Below the pieces are notes generated by a model. That model worked only from the letters and a program-made list of their open reading frames with translations. It ran no database searches and was not told where the DNA came from. This document shows, piece by piece, positions 35,672 through 44,305 of a stretch of DNA of 64,000 nucleotides (position 1 is the stretch's first letter; the number at the start of each line of letters is the position of its first letter). The DNA is from Paenibacillus wulumuqiensis. GTDB lineage: Bacteria > Bacillota > Bacilli > Paenibacillales > Paenibacillaceae. Location: positions 186,001 to 250,000 of the forward strand of contig NZ_LAQP01000001.1 of NCBI RefSeq assembly GCF_000971965.1, read 5' to 3'. The translations under genes and the position numbers were made by a program.

Positions 35672-37366
35672 TCAAACCTCCATAAACATCCGCATGTCAT
35701 CTTCCACAGTCGTAATACCGCCGATACCGAACTTCTCGACCAGCACGTTTACCACATTGGGCGAGAGGAAGGCCGGCAGGGTAGGGCCGAGATGAATATT
35801 TTTGACACCGAGATAGAGCAGAGACAGCAGGACGATGACGGCTTTTTGCTCATACCAGGCGATATTGTAGGAGATCGGCAGATCATTGATATCTTCCAGA
35901 CCGAATGCTTCCTTGAGCTTGAGCGCGATCACGACGAGCGAGTAGGAGTCGTTGCACTGCCCTGCATCCAGTACACGCGGGATGCCGCCAATCTCGCCCA
36001 GATTGAGCTTGTTGTATTTGTATTTGGCACAGCCGGCGGTCAGAATGACTGCATCCCGTGGCAGCACCTCAGCGAACCGGGTGTAATAGCTGCGGGACTT
36101 CATCCGTCCGTCACAGCCTGCCATAACGAAGAAACGCTTGATTGCACCGGTCTGTACCGCATCCACAATCTGATCGGCTACATTCATGACCGCTTCATGG
36201 GCGAATCCGCCGACAATCTCACCGGTCTCCAGCTCTACCGGCGGCTGACAGTAACGTGCCTGTTCGATCAATGTAGAAAAGTCCTTCGGTTGTCCGTCCG
36301 TACCATCCGGAATATGCTGCACACCCGGATAGCCGGTATTGCCTGTTGTGTAGATCCGATCCATATAGCTGGCTTTTGGCGGTACAATGCAGTTGGTTGT
36401 CATCAGGATCGGTCCGTTAAAGGATTCAAATTCGCTCGTCTGCTTCCACCAGGCGTTGCCGTAGTTACCGACGAAATGATCATACTTTTGAAAAGCGGGA
36501 TAATAATGTGCAGGCAGCATCTCACTGTGAGTGTACACGTCAATACCTGTTCCGGCTGTCTGCTGAAGCAGCTGTTCCATATCATGCAGATCATGGCCGC
36601 TGATCAGAATGCCCGGACGCTGGCCGACACCGATATTTACTTTGGTGACCTGTGGGTGACCATATGTGCTTGTATTGGCCTGATCGAGCAGGGCCATCGC
36701 GTCGACGCCATATTTGCCGGCTTCCATTGCAAGCGCCAGCAGCTCGGAAATACCCAGGCTGTCGTCCAGTGTGGCGGCCAGCGCCTGACGCATAAATTGA
36801 TCGATTCCGTTATCGACATAACCGAGATGGTCCGCGTGATACGTATAGGCCGCCATGCCTTTCAGTCCGTAGGTCAGCAGCTCACGCAGAGAACGTACAT
36901 CCTCATCTGTTGTACGCAGCACACCGATATGGCGGGCTTTCTCATCGAGTTCTTCTTCAGTGTAACCGCTCCATACCGCCGCATCCGGCAGCTGAACAGG
37001 TTCGCTCATGGATGCACCAATACAGGTCTGCCAGAATAAATACACTTCATTGCGCAGCGCCAGTGCTTCATGAATTTTGGCAATAAAAAAGTCGCGGTCA
37101 AAATTGGCGTTGGTAATGGTTGTGAACAGACCGTCTGTGATCATCAGGGAAATGCGGCGGTTCAGTTCATCGGTCAGCTGAATGTCCCGGCTGAGATAAG
37201 AGATGCCTTTGATCGTATAAATGAGCAGATCCTGCAAGTTCGCCACATCATGCGGCTTGCCACAGACGCCTTTAATGGTACATCCAGTACCTTTGGAAGC
37301 TTCCTGACATTGAAAGCAGAACATGGATGGCTGGGATTCGATAGTAGCTGTAGGGTTGATTGTCAT
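35672..37366 (-). CDS. hcp: Hydroxylamine reductase (hybrid cluster protein)
   Basis: 564 residues, AGGAGG 9 nt before ATG. N-terminal cluster ligands Cys17, Cys20, Cys29 and Cys35 ([20 protein letters not shown]) and downstream hybrid-cluster residues in [34 protein letters not shown] and [10 protein letters not shown]. It reduces hydroxylamine or nitric oxide and relieves nitrosative stress that arises during nitrate respiration. An FNR-type box lies upstream. No hcr reductase gene follows. Confidence 0.95.
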   Translation of the reverse strand: MTINPTATIESQPSMFCFQCQEASKGTGCTIKGVCGKPHDVANLQDLLIYTIKGISYLSRDIQLTDELNRRISLMITDGLFTTITNANFDRDFFIAKIHEALALRNEVYLFWQTCIGASMSEPVQLPDAAVWSGYTEEELDEKARHIGVLRTTDEDVRSLRELLTYGLKGMAAYTYHADHLGYVDNGIDQFMRQALAATLDDSLGISELLALAMEAGKYGVDAMALLDQANTSTYGHPQVTKVNIGVGQRPGILISGHDLHDMEQLLQQTAGTGIDVYTHSEMLPAHYYPAFQKYDHFVGNYGNAWWKQTSEFESFNGPILMTTNCIVPPKASYMDRIYTTGNTGYPGVQHIPDGTDGQPKDFSTLIEQARYCQPPVELETGEIVGGFAHEAVMNVADQIVDAVQTGAIKRFFVMAGCDGRMKSRSYYTRFAEVLPRDAVILTAGCAKYKYNKLNLGEIGGIPRVLDAGQCNDSYSLVVIALKLKEAFGLEDINDLPISYNIAWYEQKAVIVLLSLLYLGVKNIHLGPTLPAFLSPNVVNVLVEKFGIGGITTVEDDMRMFMEV

Positions 37367-37447
37367 TGGGTATTACCTCCTGAGATGAATTTTCTCGCTG
37401 CAATTCAAGCTTATATATCCAGCATAATCGCTCATCGGAGGCTGCCT

Positions 37448-37463
37448 TGTGATTACAATCACT
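37448..37463 (-). promoter_or_regulatory. FNR/CRP-type box upstream of hcp
   Basis: TGTGATTACAATCACT fits TGTGA-N6-TCAC(A/T), the Bacillus Fnr site. Its centre is 90 bp upstream of the hcp start; a TATGCT -10 at 37421-37426 would put it near -41.5, the class II activation position. A CRP-family regulator is not in the window. Confidence 0.65.
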
Positions 37464-37466
37464 TAT

Positions 37467-37706
37467 TAAAAATTAAATAGGTGTAATTTGGAATATATGG
37501 CGGATATGTGTATTTACGTCTGTTATTTAATGGAATTGGCTATTCAGCTGGTAAGGAGTAATAATGATGAGGATAGGCAGCTTCAGGTGAATATCAAATG
37601 CTAAAACACAATCCAGCTTGCTGCTTACCAAACGAATGGAACAGGAGAGGATCAAACAGCGTTTCCAACGCATATCGTATTTGCAGGCAGAATATTACAA
37701 TAGCCA
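37467..37706. other. Intergenic region upstream of hcp
   Basis: No supported gene. A plus-strand ORF starting at 37598 lacks a ribosome site. The terminator at 37707 could end a small plus-strand RNA made here. Confidence 0.4.
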
Positions 37707-37737
37707 AGAAACCGCCTTTAATGCCAAGGCGGTTTTT
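37707..37737 (+). terminator. Terminator-like hairpin
   Basis: AAACCGCCTT-TAATGCC-AAGGCGGTTTTT. The T run is on the plus strand, although the adjacent gene (LysR) is on the minus strand. Confidence 0.6.
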
Positions 37738-37785
37738 AACATTTGTTTCTTATTTCTCTTGGCACTGACGATGTTACACCCGAGC

Positions 37786-37833
37786 CACTTTCATTAATTT
37801 CAATCCACTTTCATTAATTTCAATCCACTTTCA
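37786..37833. repeat. Tandem 20-bp duplication at the 3' end of the LysR gene
   Basis: CACTTTCATTAATTTCAATC occurs twice in tandem plus a partial third CACTTTCA. It copies the last codons and stop region of the regulator gene. Confidence 0.8.
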
Positions 37834-38701
37834 GATTATCCTGCACCATCCGGATGAATTCCTTGGCTGCTACCCCGAGAAACTTATCAGTCCGGTAAAT
37901 GATCCCGATCTGCCGGGTTGGTGGATAATCGCTGATTTTGATCAGCCGCAGCGTCGGATCATTGAGTGAATTGGACAATGAATATGGCTGCAGACACGCG
38001 CCGACATTCGATTTGACGAATCCATATAGGGAAGATGCAGTGGATGTCTCTACGATAATATTCAGATTCATGCCTTTCTCCCGGCAGTGGGTCTCGATCA
38101 GCTCTCTGGCTTTGAAGCCTTTGGGATAGGCGACCAGCGGCAGTCCGGATAGAGTCTCCAATGACACGGACTCCTGACCGGCCAGTTCATGCTCCTCCGA
38201 GACAACCAGTACAAATTCTTCCTTGTACAGCGGGGTAATAATCAGTCTGGGATCAGTAAATTCAATCAGTGTAATCCCGATATCTACCACATTATTGATA
38301 ACCATATCGGCTACTTCAATCGCCGAAGAGATCTTGAGATGAATATTGGGGAACTGATGATGGAAATCAATCAGAATCGGGGTGATCCGGTAATCGAGTT
38401 CGGCAGCCATGACGCCGACAACCAGATTGCCGCCGTTATACTCGCGCAGCCCATTAATCTCGTCATAGGCATCTTGCAGCTTCAGCAGAATGCTGCGTGC
38501 CTGCCGCAGCAGGATAAACCCGGCTTCGGTAATCGTAATTTTTTTGCCGATACGGTCAAACAGCAGTGTACCGAGCTCTTCTTCCATGGTACGAATCTGA
38601 ATACTGAGCGTAGGCTGGGTAATGCCCAGTCGCTCGGCAGCCTTGGTAAAATGCAGCTCTTCGCAGACGGCTACAAAGTATTCCAGTTGTCTAATCTCCA
38701 T
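37820..38701 (-). CDS. LysR-family regulator of the malate locus
   Basis: 293 residues. N-terminal winged helix (MEIRQLEYFVAVCEELHFTK; ERLGITQPTLSIQIRTMEEE) and a LysR substrate domain (about 90-290). It is divergent from a malic enzyme gene and an AEC transporter, the arrangement of mleR-mleA-mleP loci, so it probably activates them in response to malate or a related acid. Operator candidates (ATAGTCTTTAACTAT, ACTATGATAGT) lie between the divergent starts. No good Shine-Dalgarno beyond GGAGCG was needed to set the start, which is the family's usual one. Confidence 0.85.
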   Translation of the reverse strand: MEIRQLEYFVAVCEELHFTKAAERLGITQPTLSIQIRTMEEELGTLLFDRIGKKITITEAGFILLRQARSILLKLQDAYDEINGLREYNGGNLVVGVMAAELDYRITPILIDFHHQFPNIHLKISSAIEVADMVINNVVDIGITLIEFTDPRLIITPLYKEEFVLVVSEEHELAGQESVSLETLSGLPLVAYPKGFKARELIETHCREKGMNLNIIVETSTASSLYGFVKSNVGACLQPYSLSNSLNDPTLRLIKISDYPPTRQIGIIYRTDKFLGVAAKEFIRMVQDNLKVD

Positions 38702-38762
38702 AGCTAACGCTCCTTACAATTTATAAATGGTAAACATCCGGATTTAATTATCATTGCCTGTG

Positions 38763-38773
38763 ACTATGATAGT
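38763..38773. promoter_or_regulatory. ACTAT-ATAGT palindrome near the LysR gene start
   Basis: ACTATGATAGT shares its half sites with the box at 38906-38920 and could mediate autoregulation by the LysR protein. Confidence 0.35.
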
Positions 38774-38835
38774 AAAATAAAGCATTAATTACATCAATAC
38801 AACCAATATATCATTTTTGCCTGCTGTATAGCTAA

Positions 38836-38849
38836 TGTAAGCGTTATGA
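38836..38849 (+). promoter_or_regulatory. cre-like box in the malate control region
   Basis: TGTAAGCGTTATGA matches TGnAAnCGnnnnCA except at one position. Catabolite control of malate use would be expected. Confidence 0.45.
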
Positions 38850-38905
38850 AGACTATAATTATATTTCAGAAAATAAGGTTAAATTTGCGTACATACATAT
38901 TATCG

Positions 38906-38920
38906 ATAGTCTTTAACTAT
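38906..38920 (+). promoter_or_regulatory. LysR-type T-N11-A operator
   Basis: ATAGT-CTTTA-ACTAT is a perfect inverted repeat containing T-N11-A. It is centred 47 bp before the -35 of the malic enzyme promoter, where a LysR activator binds. Confidence 0.5.
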
Positions 38921-38959
38921 GATAATATTATTTATGATAGATAATATTCGCAAAAAACC

Positions 38960-38988
38960 TTTACAATATGTCAAAATGATACTATTAT
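38960..38988 (+). promoter_or_regulatory. Sigma-A promoter of the malic enzyme gene
   Basis: TTTACA, 17-nt spacer, TATTAT, about 70 bp before the start codon. Confidence 0.6.
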
Positions 38989-39058
38989 TAAATATGTGAT
39001 CAACGAAGCTTACGAAAAGTAATAATAAAAAGAAAAGTAAGAAAGAAGGCATTTAACC

Positions 39059-40774
39059 ATGAACGCTTTTTACCTTGACCGTGATGGATCGATCCGAACT
39101 CTTTTGAAAGGAAAAGATATCCTCTCTAATCCAATTCTTAACAAAGGCGTCGCGTTTACCGCCGAAGAGAGAAAAGAACTGGATTTGAATGGAATTCTGC
39201 CTCCAATGATTCTGACCATCGAAGAGCAGGTGAGCCGCGTATATGAGCAGTTGAACAGCGAGCCCAACAATCTTCGCAAAAATATTATGCTGAATGACCT
39301 GTACAACCGTAATGTGGTGTTGTACTACCGTCTGCTGAGCGAGCATCTGAGCGAGATGCTGCCGATCGTCTATACGCCAACAGTTGGTCAATCCATTCAG
39401 GAATACAGCCAGCAGTATCACAGACCGGGCGGTGTCTACCTGTCCATCGACAATATGGACGGTATTGAAGAAGCTTTCCGTAACAGCGGTGTACAGCCGG
39501 GCGATATTGACCTGATCGTCGCTACCGACTCCGAGAGTATCCTCGGTATTGGTGACTGGGGTGTAGGTGGTATCAATATCGCGATCGGTAAGCTGGCTGT
39601 GTACACGGCAGCGGTAGGTATTGATCCGAGCCGCGTACTGCCGGTCGTACTGGATGCCGGCACCAACAACGAGAAGCTGCTGAATGACCCACTGTATATC
39701 GGTAACCGCCATGAACGGGTTCGCGGTGACCGTTATGATGAATTCGTGGATCGTTATGTACAAACTGCACTGAAGCTGTTCCCTGATGTACTGCTGCACT
39801 GGGAAGACCTCGGCAATGTCAATGCACGCAATATCATTAACAAATACGGCGACCAACTTCTTACCTTTAACGATGATATCCAGGGTACCGGAGCGGTAAC
39901 ACTGGCTGCAATCATGTCCGGTGTACAGGTGAGCGGCACGCCGCTGCGCGAACATCGTGTACTCGTATTCGGTCCGGGTGCTGCCGGTATCGGTAATGCC
40001 GATCAGATCCGTGATGCGATGATGAAAGAAGGATTGTCCCGGGAAGAAGCGGAAGGACGCTTCTGGGCGTATGACTACCGTGGATTGCTGACTGAAGCTA
40101 CCGAAGGCGTACTGGAATTCCAGAAACCTTATGTGCGTCAGACATCCGAAGTCGAAGGATGGGCGGTAGAAGCAGACGGCAAGATCAGTCTGCTGGAAGT
40201 GGTAAAGCAGGTAAAACCAACCATTCTGCTGGGTACTTCCGGTGTAACCGGAGCCTTTAGCGAAGAGATTATCAAGGAAATGGCCAAGCATGTGGAGCGT
40301 CCAATCATTATGCCAATGTCCAATCCGACTTCACTGGCAGAGGCTGTTCCGTCTGATCTGCTGGAATGGACCGATGGCAAAGCGCTGATCGCAACCGGCA
40401 GCCCGTTTGCACCGGTCGCTTACAAAGGTGTAACTTATGAAATCGGACAATCCAACAACGCATTCGTATTCCCTGGACTGGGACTTGGTGCTATTGTTGC
40501 CAAAGCAACCGTATTTACCAAAGGCATGTTTACAGCGGCGGCAGATGCGGTAGCCAACGCTGTCGATTCTTCCGAGCCGGGTGCACCGCTGCTGCCTCGC
40601 GTAAATGAACTGCAAGACGTATCCTTTGCGGTAGCTGTGGCTGTTGCCAAAGCAGCGATTCAGGATGGCGTAGCCCGCAATACACCGGAAGACGTGGAAC
40701 AAGCTGTCAAAGACGCAATGTGGCACCCTGTATACAGAACCCTCAAATCTGTTGCGATTACCCAGGCCGTCTAA
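39059..40774 (+). CDS. NAD-dependent malic enzyme (malolactic-type locus)
   Basis: 571 residues, near the length of NAD-malic and malolactic enzymes. Seen: [11 protein letters not shown], catalytic region [17 protein letters not shown], metal ligands LHWEDL and [12 protein letters not shown], and the Rossmann segment [10 protein letters not shown]. It oxidatively decarboxylates malate to pyruvate and CO2 (or forms lactate if malolactic; the two cannot be separated by eye). A LysR gene is divergent and a malate-type transporter follows, matching mleR-mleA-mleP. MaeA and MleA/MleS are all possible names, so none is fixed. Confidence 0.9.
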   Translation: MNAFYLDRDGSIRTLLKGKDILSNPILNKGVAFTAEERKELDLNGILPPMILTIEEQVSRVYEQLNSEPNNLRKNIMLNDLYNRNVVLYYRLLSEHLSEMLPIVYTPTVGQSIQEYSQQYHRPGGVYLSIDNMDGIEEAFRNSGVQPGDIDLIVATDSESILGIGDWGVGGINIAIGKLAVYTAAVGIDPSRVLPVVLDAGTNNEKLLNDPLYIGNRHERVRGDRYDEFVDRYVQTALKLFPDVLLHWEDLGNVNARNIINKYGDQLLTFNDDIQGTGAVTLAAIMSGVQVSGTPLREHRVLVFGPGAAGIGNADQIRDAMMKEGLSREEAEGRFWAYDYRGLLTEATEGVLEFQKPYVRQTSEVEGWAVEADGKISLLEVVKQVKPTILLGTSGVTGAFSEEIIKEMAKHVERPIIMPMSNPTSLAEAVPSDLLEWTDGKALIATGSPFAPVAYKGVTYEIGQSNNAFVFPGLGLGAIVAKATVFTKGMFTAAADAVANAVDSSEPGAPLLPRVNELQDVSFAVAVAVAKAAIQDGVARNTPEDVEQAVKDAMWHPVYRTLKSVAITQAV

Positions 40775-40874
40775 TCCCCAATCGTCTCAATAGGTCGGGT
40801 TCTCTGAATAGCCTTGCAGCAGTACCTTCGGGTATGCGAACAGGATTCGGCAGAGCCCATGTACAAATCAGGTT

Positions 40875-40920
40875 GCCTATCCGCTGTGGATAGGCAGTCT
40901 GCCCTTATGGGGGTAGGCTT
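40875..40920 (+). promoter_or_regulatory. Intercistronic hairpins with alternative pairing
   Basis: GCCTATCC pairs with GGATAGGC (40875-40895). A second hairpin uses CTGCCC and GGGGTAG (40899-40916) before a short T run. The first arm can also pair with GGGGTAGGC, so the two structures exclude each other. It lies between malic enzyme and transporter and could act as an attenuator or adjust mRNA stability. Confidence 0.45.
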
Positions 40921-40946
40921 TAACAATAAGATGGAGGTCCTGTATC

Positions 40947-41909
40947 ATGTCAGTCGGTCATATTTTTGTGATATTAATTCCTATTTTTTTTGTTATCATA
41001 CTGGGTTATCTGGGTGGGCATTTCAAAGTATTCAATCCCGCTTCATCCAAAGGCCTGAACACACTGGTGACCAAGTTTGCGCTGCCGGCGCATCTCTTCA
41101 TCGGTATTACGACTACCAGCAAGCAGACGCTGATCGATAAATGGCCGTTCTTTTTGACCATGTTCCTCGGCATTATCGGATTCTATGTGATTTTGCTGCT
41201 CGTTATGCGTCTTCTTTTCAAAAAAGATCTGAATACTTCATCCATCTTCTCGCTTAATTCGACGCAGCCGTCATTTGCCTTTATGGGGATTCCGGTACTG
41301 GGAAGTCTGTTCGGAGCGGCGGAAGTGGCTATTCCAATCGCGATTACCGGTATTGTCGTCAATGCGCTGCTTGATCCGATCGCGACTATCGTCAGCTCGG
41401 TCGGCAAGAAGACTCAAGCGGGTCATGACAGCGGACATCAGGAGAATCTGTTCAAATTGACGATTCATTCCATCCTGCACGGTCTGCGTGAACCGCTGGC
41501 CTGTGTACCACTGATCGGTGTCGTGCTGACGCTGTTTGGCTTTCATTCTCCGCAGCTGCTGCAGGATTCACTCGATCAGATCGGTGATATTACGTCCGGT
41601 GCGGCGCTGTTCGCCATTGGTGTAACGATCGGTCTTAACCAGATCAAGTTCAGCTCCAATGCCATCAGCATTTCACTGCTGAAAGTGATCGGTCTGCCAA
41701 TACTGACTTATCTGATTGCGCTGATGTTCGGTCTGCCGTCCAATGATATTACGATGGCGGTACTGCTCGTATCCTTCCCTGGATCGGCTGTAGCTGCGAT
41801 GATCGCAACGCGGTTTGAGACACTGGAAGTCGAGACGGCTTCATCCTTTGTGATCAGTGCAATATTGTCGCTGATCTCGCTGCCTATACTGATTTCTATT
41901 CTTTTGTAA
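40947..41909 (+). CDS. AEC-family (auxin efflux carrier type) permease, probable malate transporter
   Basis: 320 residues, GGAGG before ATG. About ten membrane helices in two inverted halves, with LNTLVTKFALPAHLFIG and SFPGSAVAAMIATRFE typical of AEC carriers such as MleP and MdcF. Placed 172 bp after malic enzyme and under the same LysR regulator, so it probably imports malate or exchanges it for lactate. Substrate assignment is contextual. Confidence 0.82.
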   Translation: MSVGHIFVILIPIFFVIILGYLGGHFKVFNPASSKGLNTLVTKFALPAHLFIGITTTSKQTLIDKWPFFLTMFLGIIGFYVILLLVMRLLFKKDLNTSSIFSLNSTQPSFAFMGIPVLGSLFGAAEVAIPIAITGIVVNALLDPIATIVSSVGKKTQAGHDSGHQENLFKLTIHSILHGLREPLACVPLIGVVLTLFGFHSPQLLQDSLDQIGDITSGAALFAIGVTIGLNQIKFSSNAISISLLKVIGLPILTYLIALMFGLPSNDITMAVLLVSFPGSAVAAMIATRFETLEVETASSFVISAILSLISLPILISILL

Positions 41910-41938
41910 TATAGACTCAATTTTAACTAAAATTTGAT

Positions 41939-41983
41939 AAGGTCATCCGCTGCATAACCTGGTTACGGCGGATGACCTTTTTT
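41939..41983 (+). terminator. Terminator of the malate operon
   Basis: AAGGTCATCCGC and GCGGATGACCTT form a 12-bp perfect stem, then TTTTT. Confidence 0.8.
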
Positions 41984-42123
41984 ATTGTTTAATAGGAATA
42001 CAGGAATCAATGCCTGAATATCGGCGATGGCTGCAAATAATGTTCTCTATAATGGGAAATGTCCGGAGAATCAGGCTGACATGCCTGCCGGACCATTCCA
42101 ATCGAAGAAAAGAGGATGATCAT

Positions 42124-42954
42124 ATGACTACCCAACAGGAACAACTCCTGACTACCCAACAGGAACAGCCCAAGACTTCACAACAGCGACAGGCCAGGCT
42201 TTTTCATGAATTGCATATCAAAGGGACACCGCTGTTACTGGTTAATATATGGGATGCAGGGAATACCGCTATAGTAGAGAGCGCAGGTGCCAGAGCCATC
42301 GCAACCGGAAGCTGGTCGGTTGCAGCCGCTCATGGTTATGGAGACAATGAGGAACTTCCGCTTGACCTTGTCATTGCCAATATCGAGCGAATCAAGCGTC
42401 AGACCGACCTTCCGCTGACGATCGATGTGGAATGCGGTTATGGAGCAAGTCCTCAGGAAGTGGCAGCGACTATTCGCAGAGTGATTGCTGCCGGAGCGGT
42501 CGGGATCAATATGGAAGATCAGAAGATGGGGGAGAATCGACTGTATTCGATCCAGCAGCAGTGCGAACGTATCGCAGCTGCCCGCCAGGCTGCAGATGAA
42601 GCCGATGTATCCTTATTTATAAACGCCCGCACCGATATTTTCCTGCAGATGGATTCTTCCCTGCCGAAATCAAGCAGAAGAGAAGCGATCGAGGAAGTGT
42701 TACAGAGAGCAGAGGCGTACGCCAAAGCTGGTGCGAGCGGTCTGTTCGTTCCCGGTCTAAGCGATCTTTCTTTGATCGAGACGGTGTGCGCTCGCTCGGA
42801 ACTGCCTGTTAATATTATGGTGACGGATCATGAATCTTCTGTGCAGGAACTGGCAGCGCTTGGAGTATCCCGGATCAGTTATGGACCGCGTCCTTATCAG
42901 GAAGCCATGTCCCGGCTGCGGCAGCTCGCATCCAGCATTTTTCAGCAGACCTGA
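42124..42954 (+). CDS. Isocitrate lyase/PEP mutase family protein
   Basis: 276 residues; GAGGATGAT just before ATG 42124. TIM-barrel enzyme of the ICL/PEPM class: VNIWDAGNTAIVE, ATGSWSVAAAHGYGD, LTIDVECGYG, the conserved GINMEDQ and INARTDIF. Members cleave or rearrange C-C or C-P bonds of 2-hydroxy or oxo acids (methylisocitrate, oxaloacetate, phosphonopyruvate). The KKCG active-site motif of true isocitrate lyase is absent, which points to an oxaloacetase/PEP mutase-like branch. The N-terminus holds a 24-bp tandem duplication (TTQQEQLL, TTQQEQPK). Monocistronic. Confidence 0.8.
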   Translation: MTTQQEQLLTTQQEQPKTSQQRQARLFHELHIKGTPLLLVNIWDAGNTAIVESAGARAIATGSWSVAAAHGYGDNEELPLDLVIANIERIKRQTDLPLTIDVECGYGASPQEVAATIRRVIAAGAVGINMEDQKMGENRLYSIQQQCERIAAARQAADEADVSLFINARTDIFLQMDSSLPKSSRREAIEEVLQRAEAYAKAGASGLFVPGLSDLSLIETVCARSELPVNIMVTDHESSVQELAALGVSRISYGPRPYQEAMSRLRQLASSIFQQT

Positions 42955-43083
42955 GGTTTGGATTTGATGGCAGCAGCCGGTTTATTTTACTATAGAGGGA
43001 AGATCAGCAGGTCCGCACCGCTATAGTATGTGCCAGCCGGCTAGCAGTTTGCTGTCATCATTACAGGTGAAGGGGAAGAGTTC

Positions 43084-43590
43084 ATGCATACAGACATTGT
43101 GATTGCACCTTATCAGGATACATACGGGGAACAGATTGTAGAGCTGATCGTAGACATTCAGCGAAATGAGTACCACATCCCCATCACCCGGGCCGATCAG
43201 CCAGATCTTGCGAATATTGCGGAATTTTACCAGCAGGGAAACGGGAACTTTTGGATAGCGCTGCACGGCGATACGGTGGTCGGTACAATTGCGCTATTGG
43301 ATATCGGGAATGGACAGACTGCTTTACGCAAAATGTTCGTCGCTCCGGATTATCGCGGCAGGACTTACCGGACAGCCCAGCTGCTACTTGAACAGGCATC
43401 GCAGTGGGCGCAGGAATATGAGATCCGGCAGATCTATCTCGGTACGACAGAGCAGTTCAAGGCTGCACACCGCTTTTATGAGAAAAATAAATTTGTGGAG
43501 ACTGCGATAGATCTGCTACCGGAGCGCTTCCCGGTAATGAAGGTGGATACACGATTCTACTACCTCGATTACAGCTGCCCGACGGCATGA
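43084..43590 (+). CDS. GNAT family N-acetyltransferase
   Basis: 168 residues, GGGGAAGAG upstream of ATG. Acetyl-CoA binding motif A is KMFVAPDYRGRTYRTAQLLL, followed by IYLGTTEQFKAAHRFYEKNKF, the usual GNAT motif B. It transfers acetyl groups from acetyl-CoA to an amine; substrate unknown. The motif reads RGRTYRTA in place of the usual RGxGxG/A, so one glycine is replaced. Confidence 0.8.
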   Translation: MHTDIVIAPYQDTYGEQIVELIVDIQRNEYHIPITRADQPDLANIAEFYQQGNGNFWIALHGDTVVGTIALLDIGNGQTALRKMFVAPDYRGRTYRTAQLLLEQASQWAQEYEIRQIYLGTTEQFKAAHRFYEKNKFVETAIDLLPERFPVMKVDTRFYYLDYSCPTA

Positions 43591-43673
43591 ACAGACTGTA
43601 CGTGTTATAATATAATTTTGGCTTGCCGGGGTTTATCCGGTATCCATTATTAAGTTGATCAAGAGGTGTAGCA

Positions 43674-44105
43674 ATGCAATTTCAGGAATTTCATATCGGA
43701 CAAACCTTCACAACCAAGCCGCTTCAGGTGACCTCGGACAATATCAAACAATTCGCTTCGGAATTTGATCCCCAGTATATGCATCTCGACGAGGAAAAAG
43801 CAGGGCAAGGGAGATTTGACGGAATTATCGCTTCCGGCATTCAGACGCTAGCGATTTCGTTCAAGCTCTGGGTAGAGACAGGCAGTTATGGCGAGGATGT
43901 GATTGCCGGTACAGCGATGAACAATATCCGGTTTATCAAACCCGTCTATCCGGGCAATGAGCTGCATACGGTTGTGGAAGTGATAGATCTACAGGAGAAG
44001 CGCAACGAGACAGGGATCGTGACGGTTACGATGTCTACTTTTAACGATAGGGAAGAAAAAGTATTTGTGGGTGATCTGTCTGTACTGGTGAAAAATGAAC
44101 GTTAA
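43674..44105 (+). CDS. MaoC-like (hotdog fold) dehydratase family protein
   Basis: 143 residues, GAGGTG before ATG. FASEFDPQYMHLDEEKA and FDGIIASGIQTLAISFKLW form the hydratase-2 motif of MaoC-type R-specific enoyl-CoA hydratases; PVYPGNELHTVVEV is the usual downstream strand. It probably hydrates an acyl-CoA or acts as a thioester enzyme. Monocistronic, with a terminator 55 bp downstream. Confidence 0.85.
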   Translation: MQFQEFHIGQTFTTKPLQVTSDNIKQFASEFDPQYMHLDEEKAGQGRFDGIIASGIQTLAISFKLWVETGSYGEDVIAGTAMNNIRFIKPVYPGNELHTVVEVIDLQEKRNETGIVTVTMSTFNDREEKVFVGDLSVLVKNER

Positions 44106-44160
44106 GTGCCAAGCTTTACCTGCACGTTGAACAGACTGCAGTAATCTTCAATAGCCAGGC

Positions 44161-44190
44161 AAAGACCCTCATTATGGTAGGGTCTTTTTT
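44161..44190 (+). terminator. Terminator after the MaoC-like gene
   Basis: AAAGACCCT and AGGGTCTTT pair around CATTATGGT, followed by T residues. Confidence 0.75.
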
Positions 44191-44305
44191 GTGCACACCA
44201 TGAATAAGGTGGTCTGAATCCATTTCAAAAAGGGCATGCCCAAAAGTACAGTATGTCCGCCGCAATTCTTGATATAATGGAGGGACTATTGGAAAGGGTG
44301 AGACC

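Noticed and set aside
37598-37770. Plus-strand ORF before the LysR gene
   Set aside because: Cys- and Arg-rich nonsense-like sequence reading through a terminator hairpin; no ribosome site.
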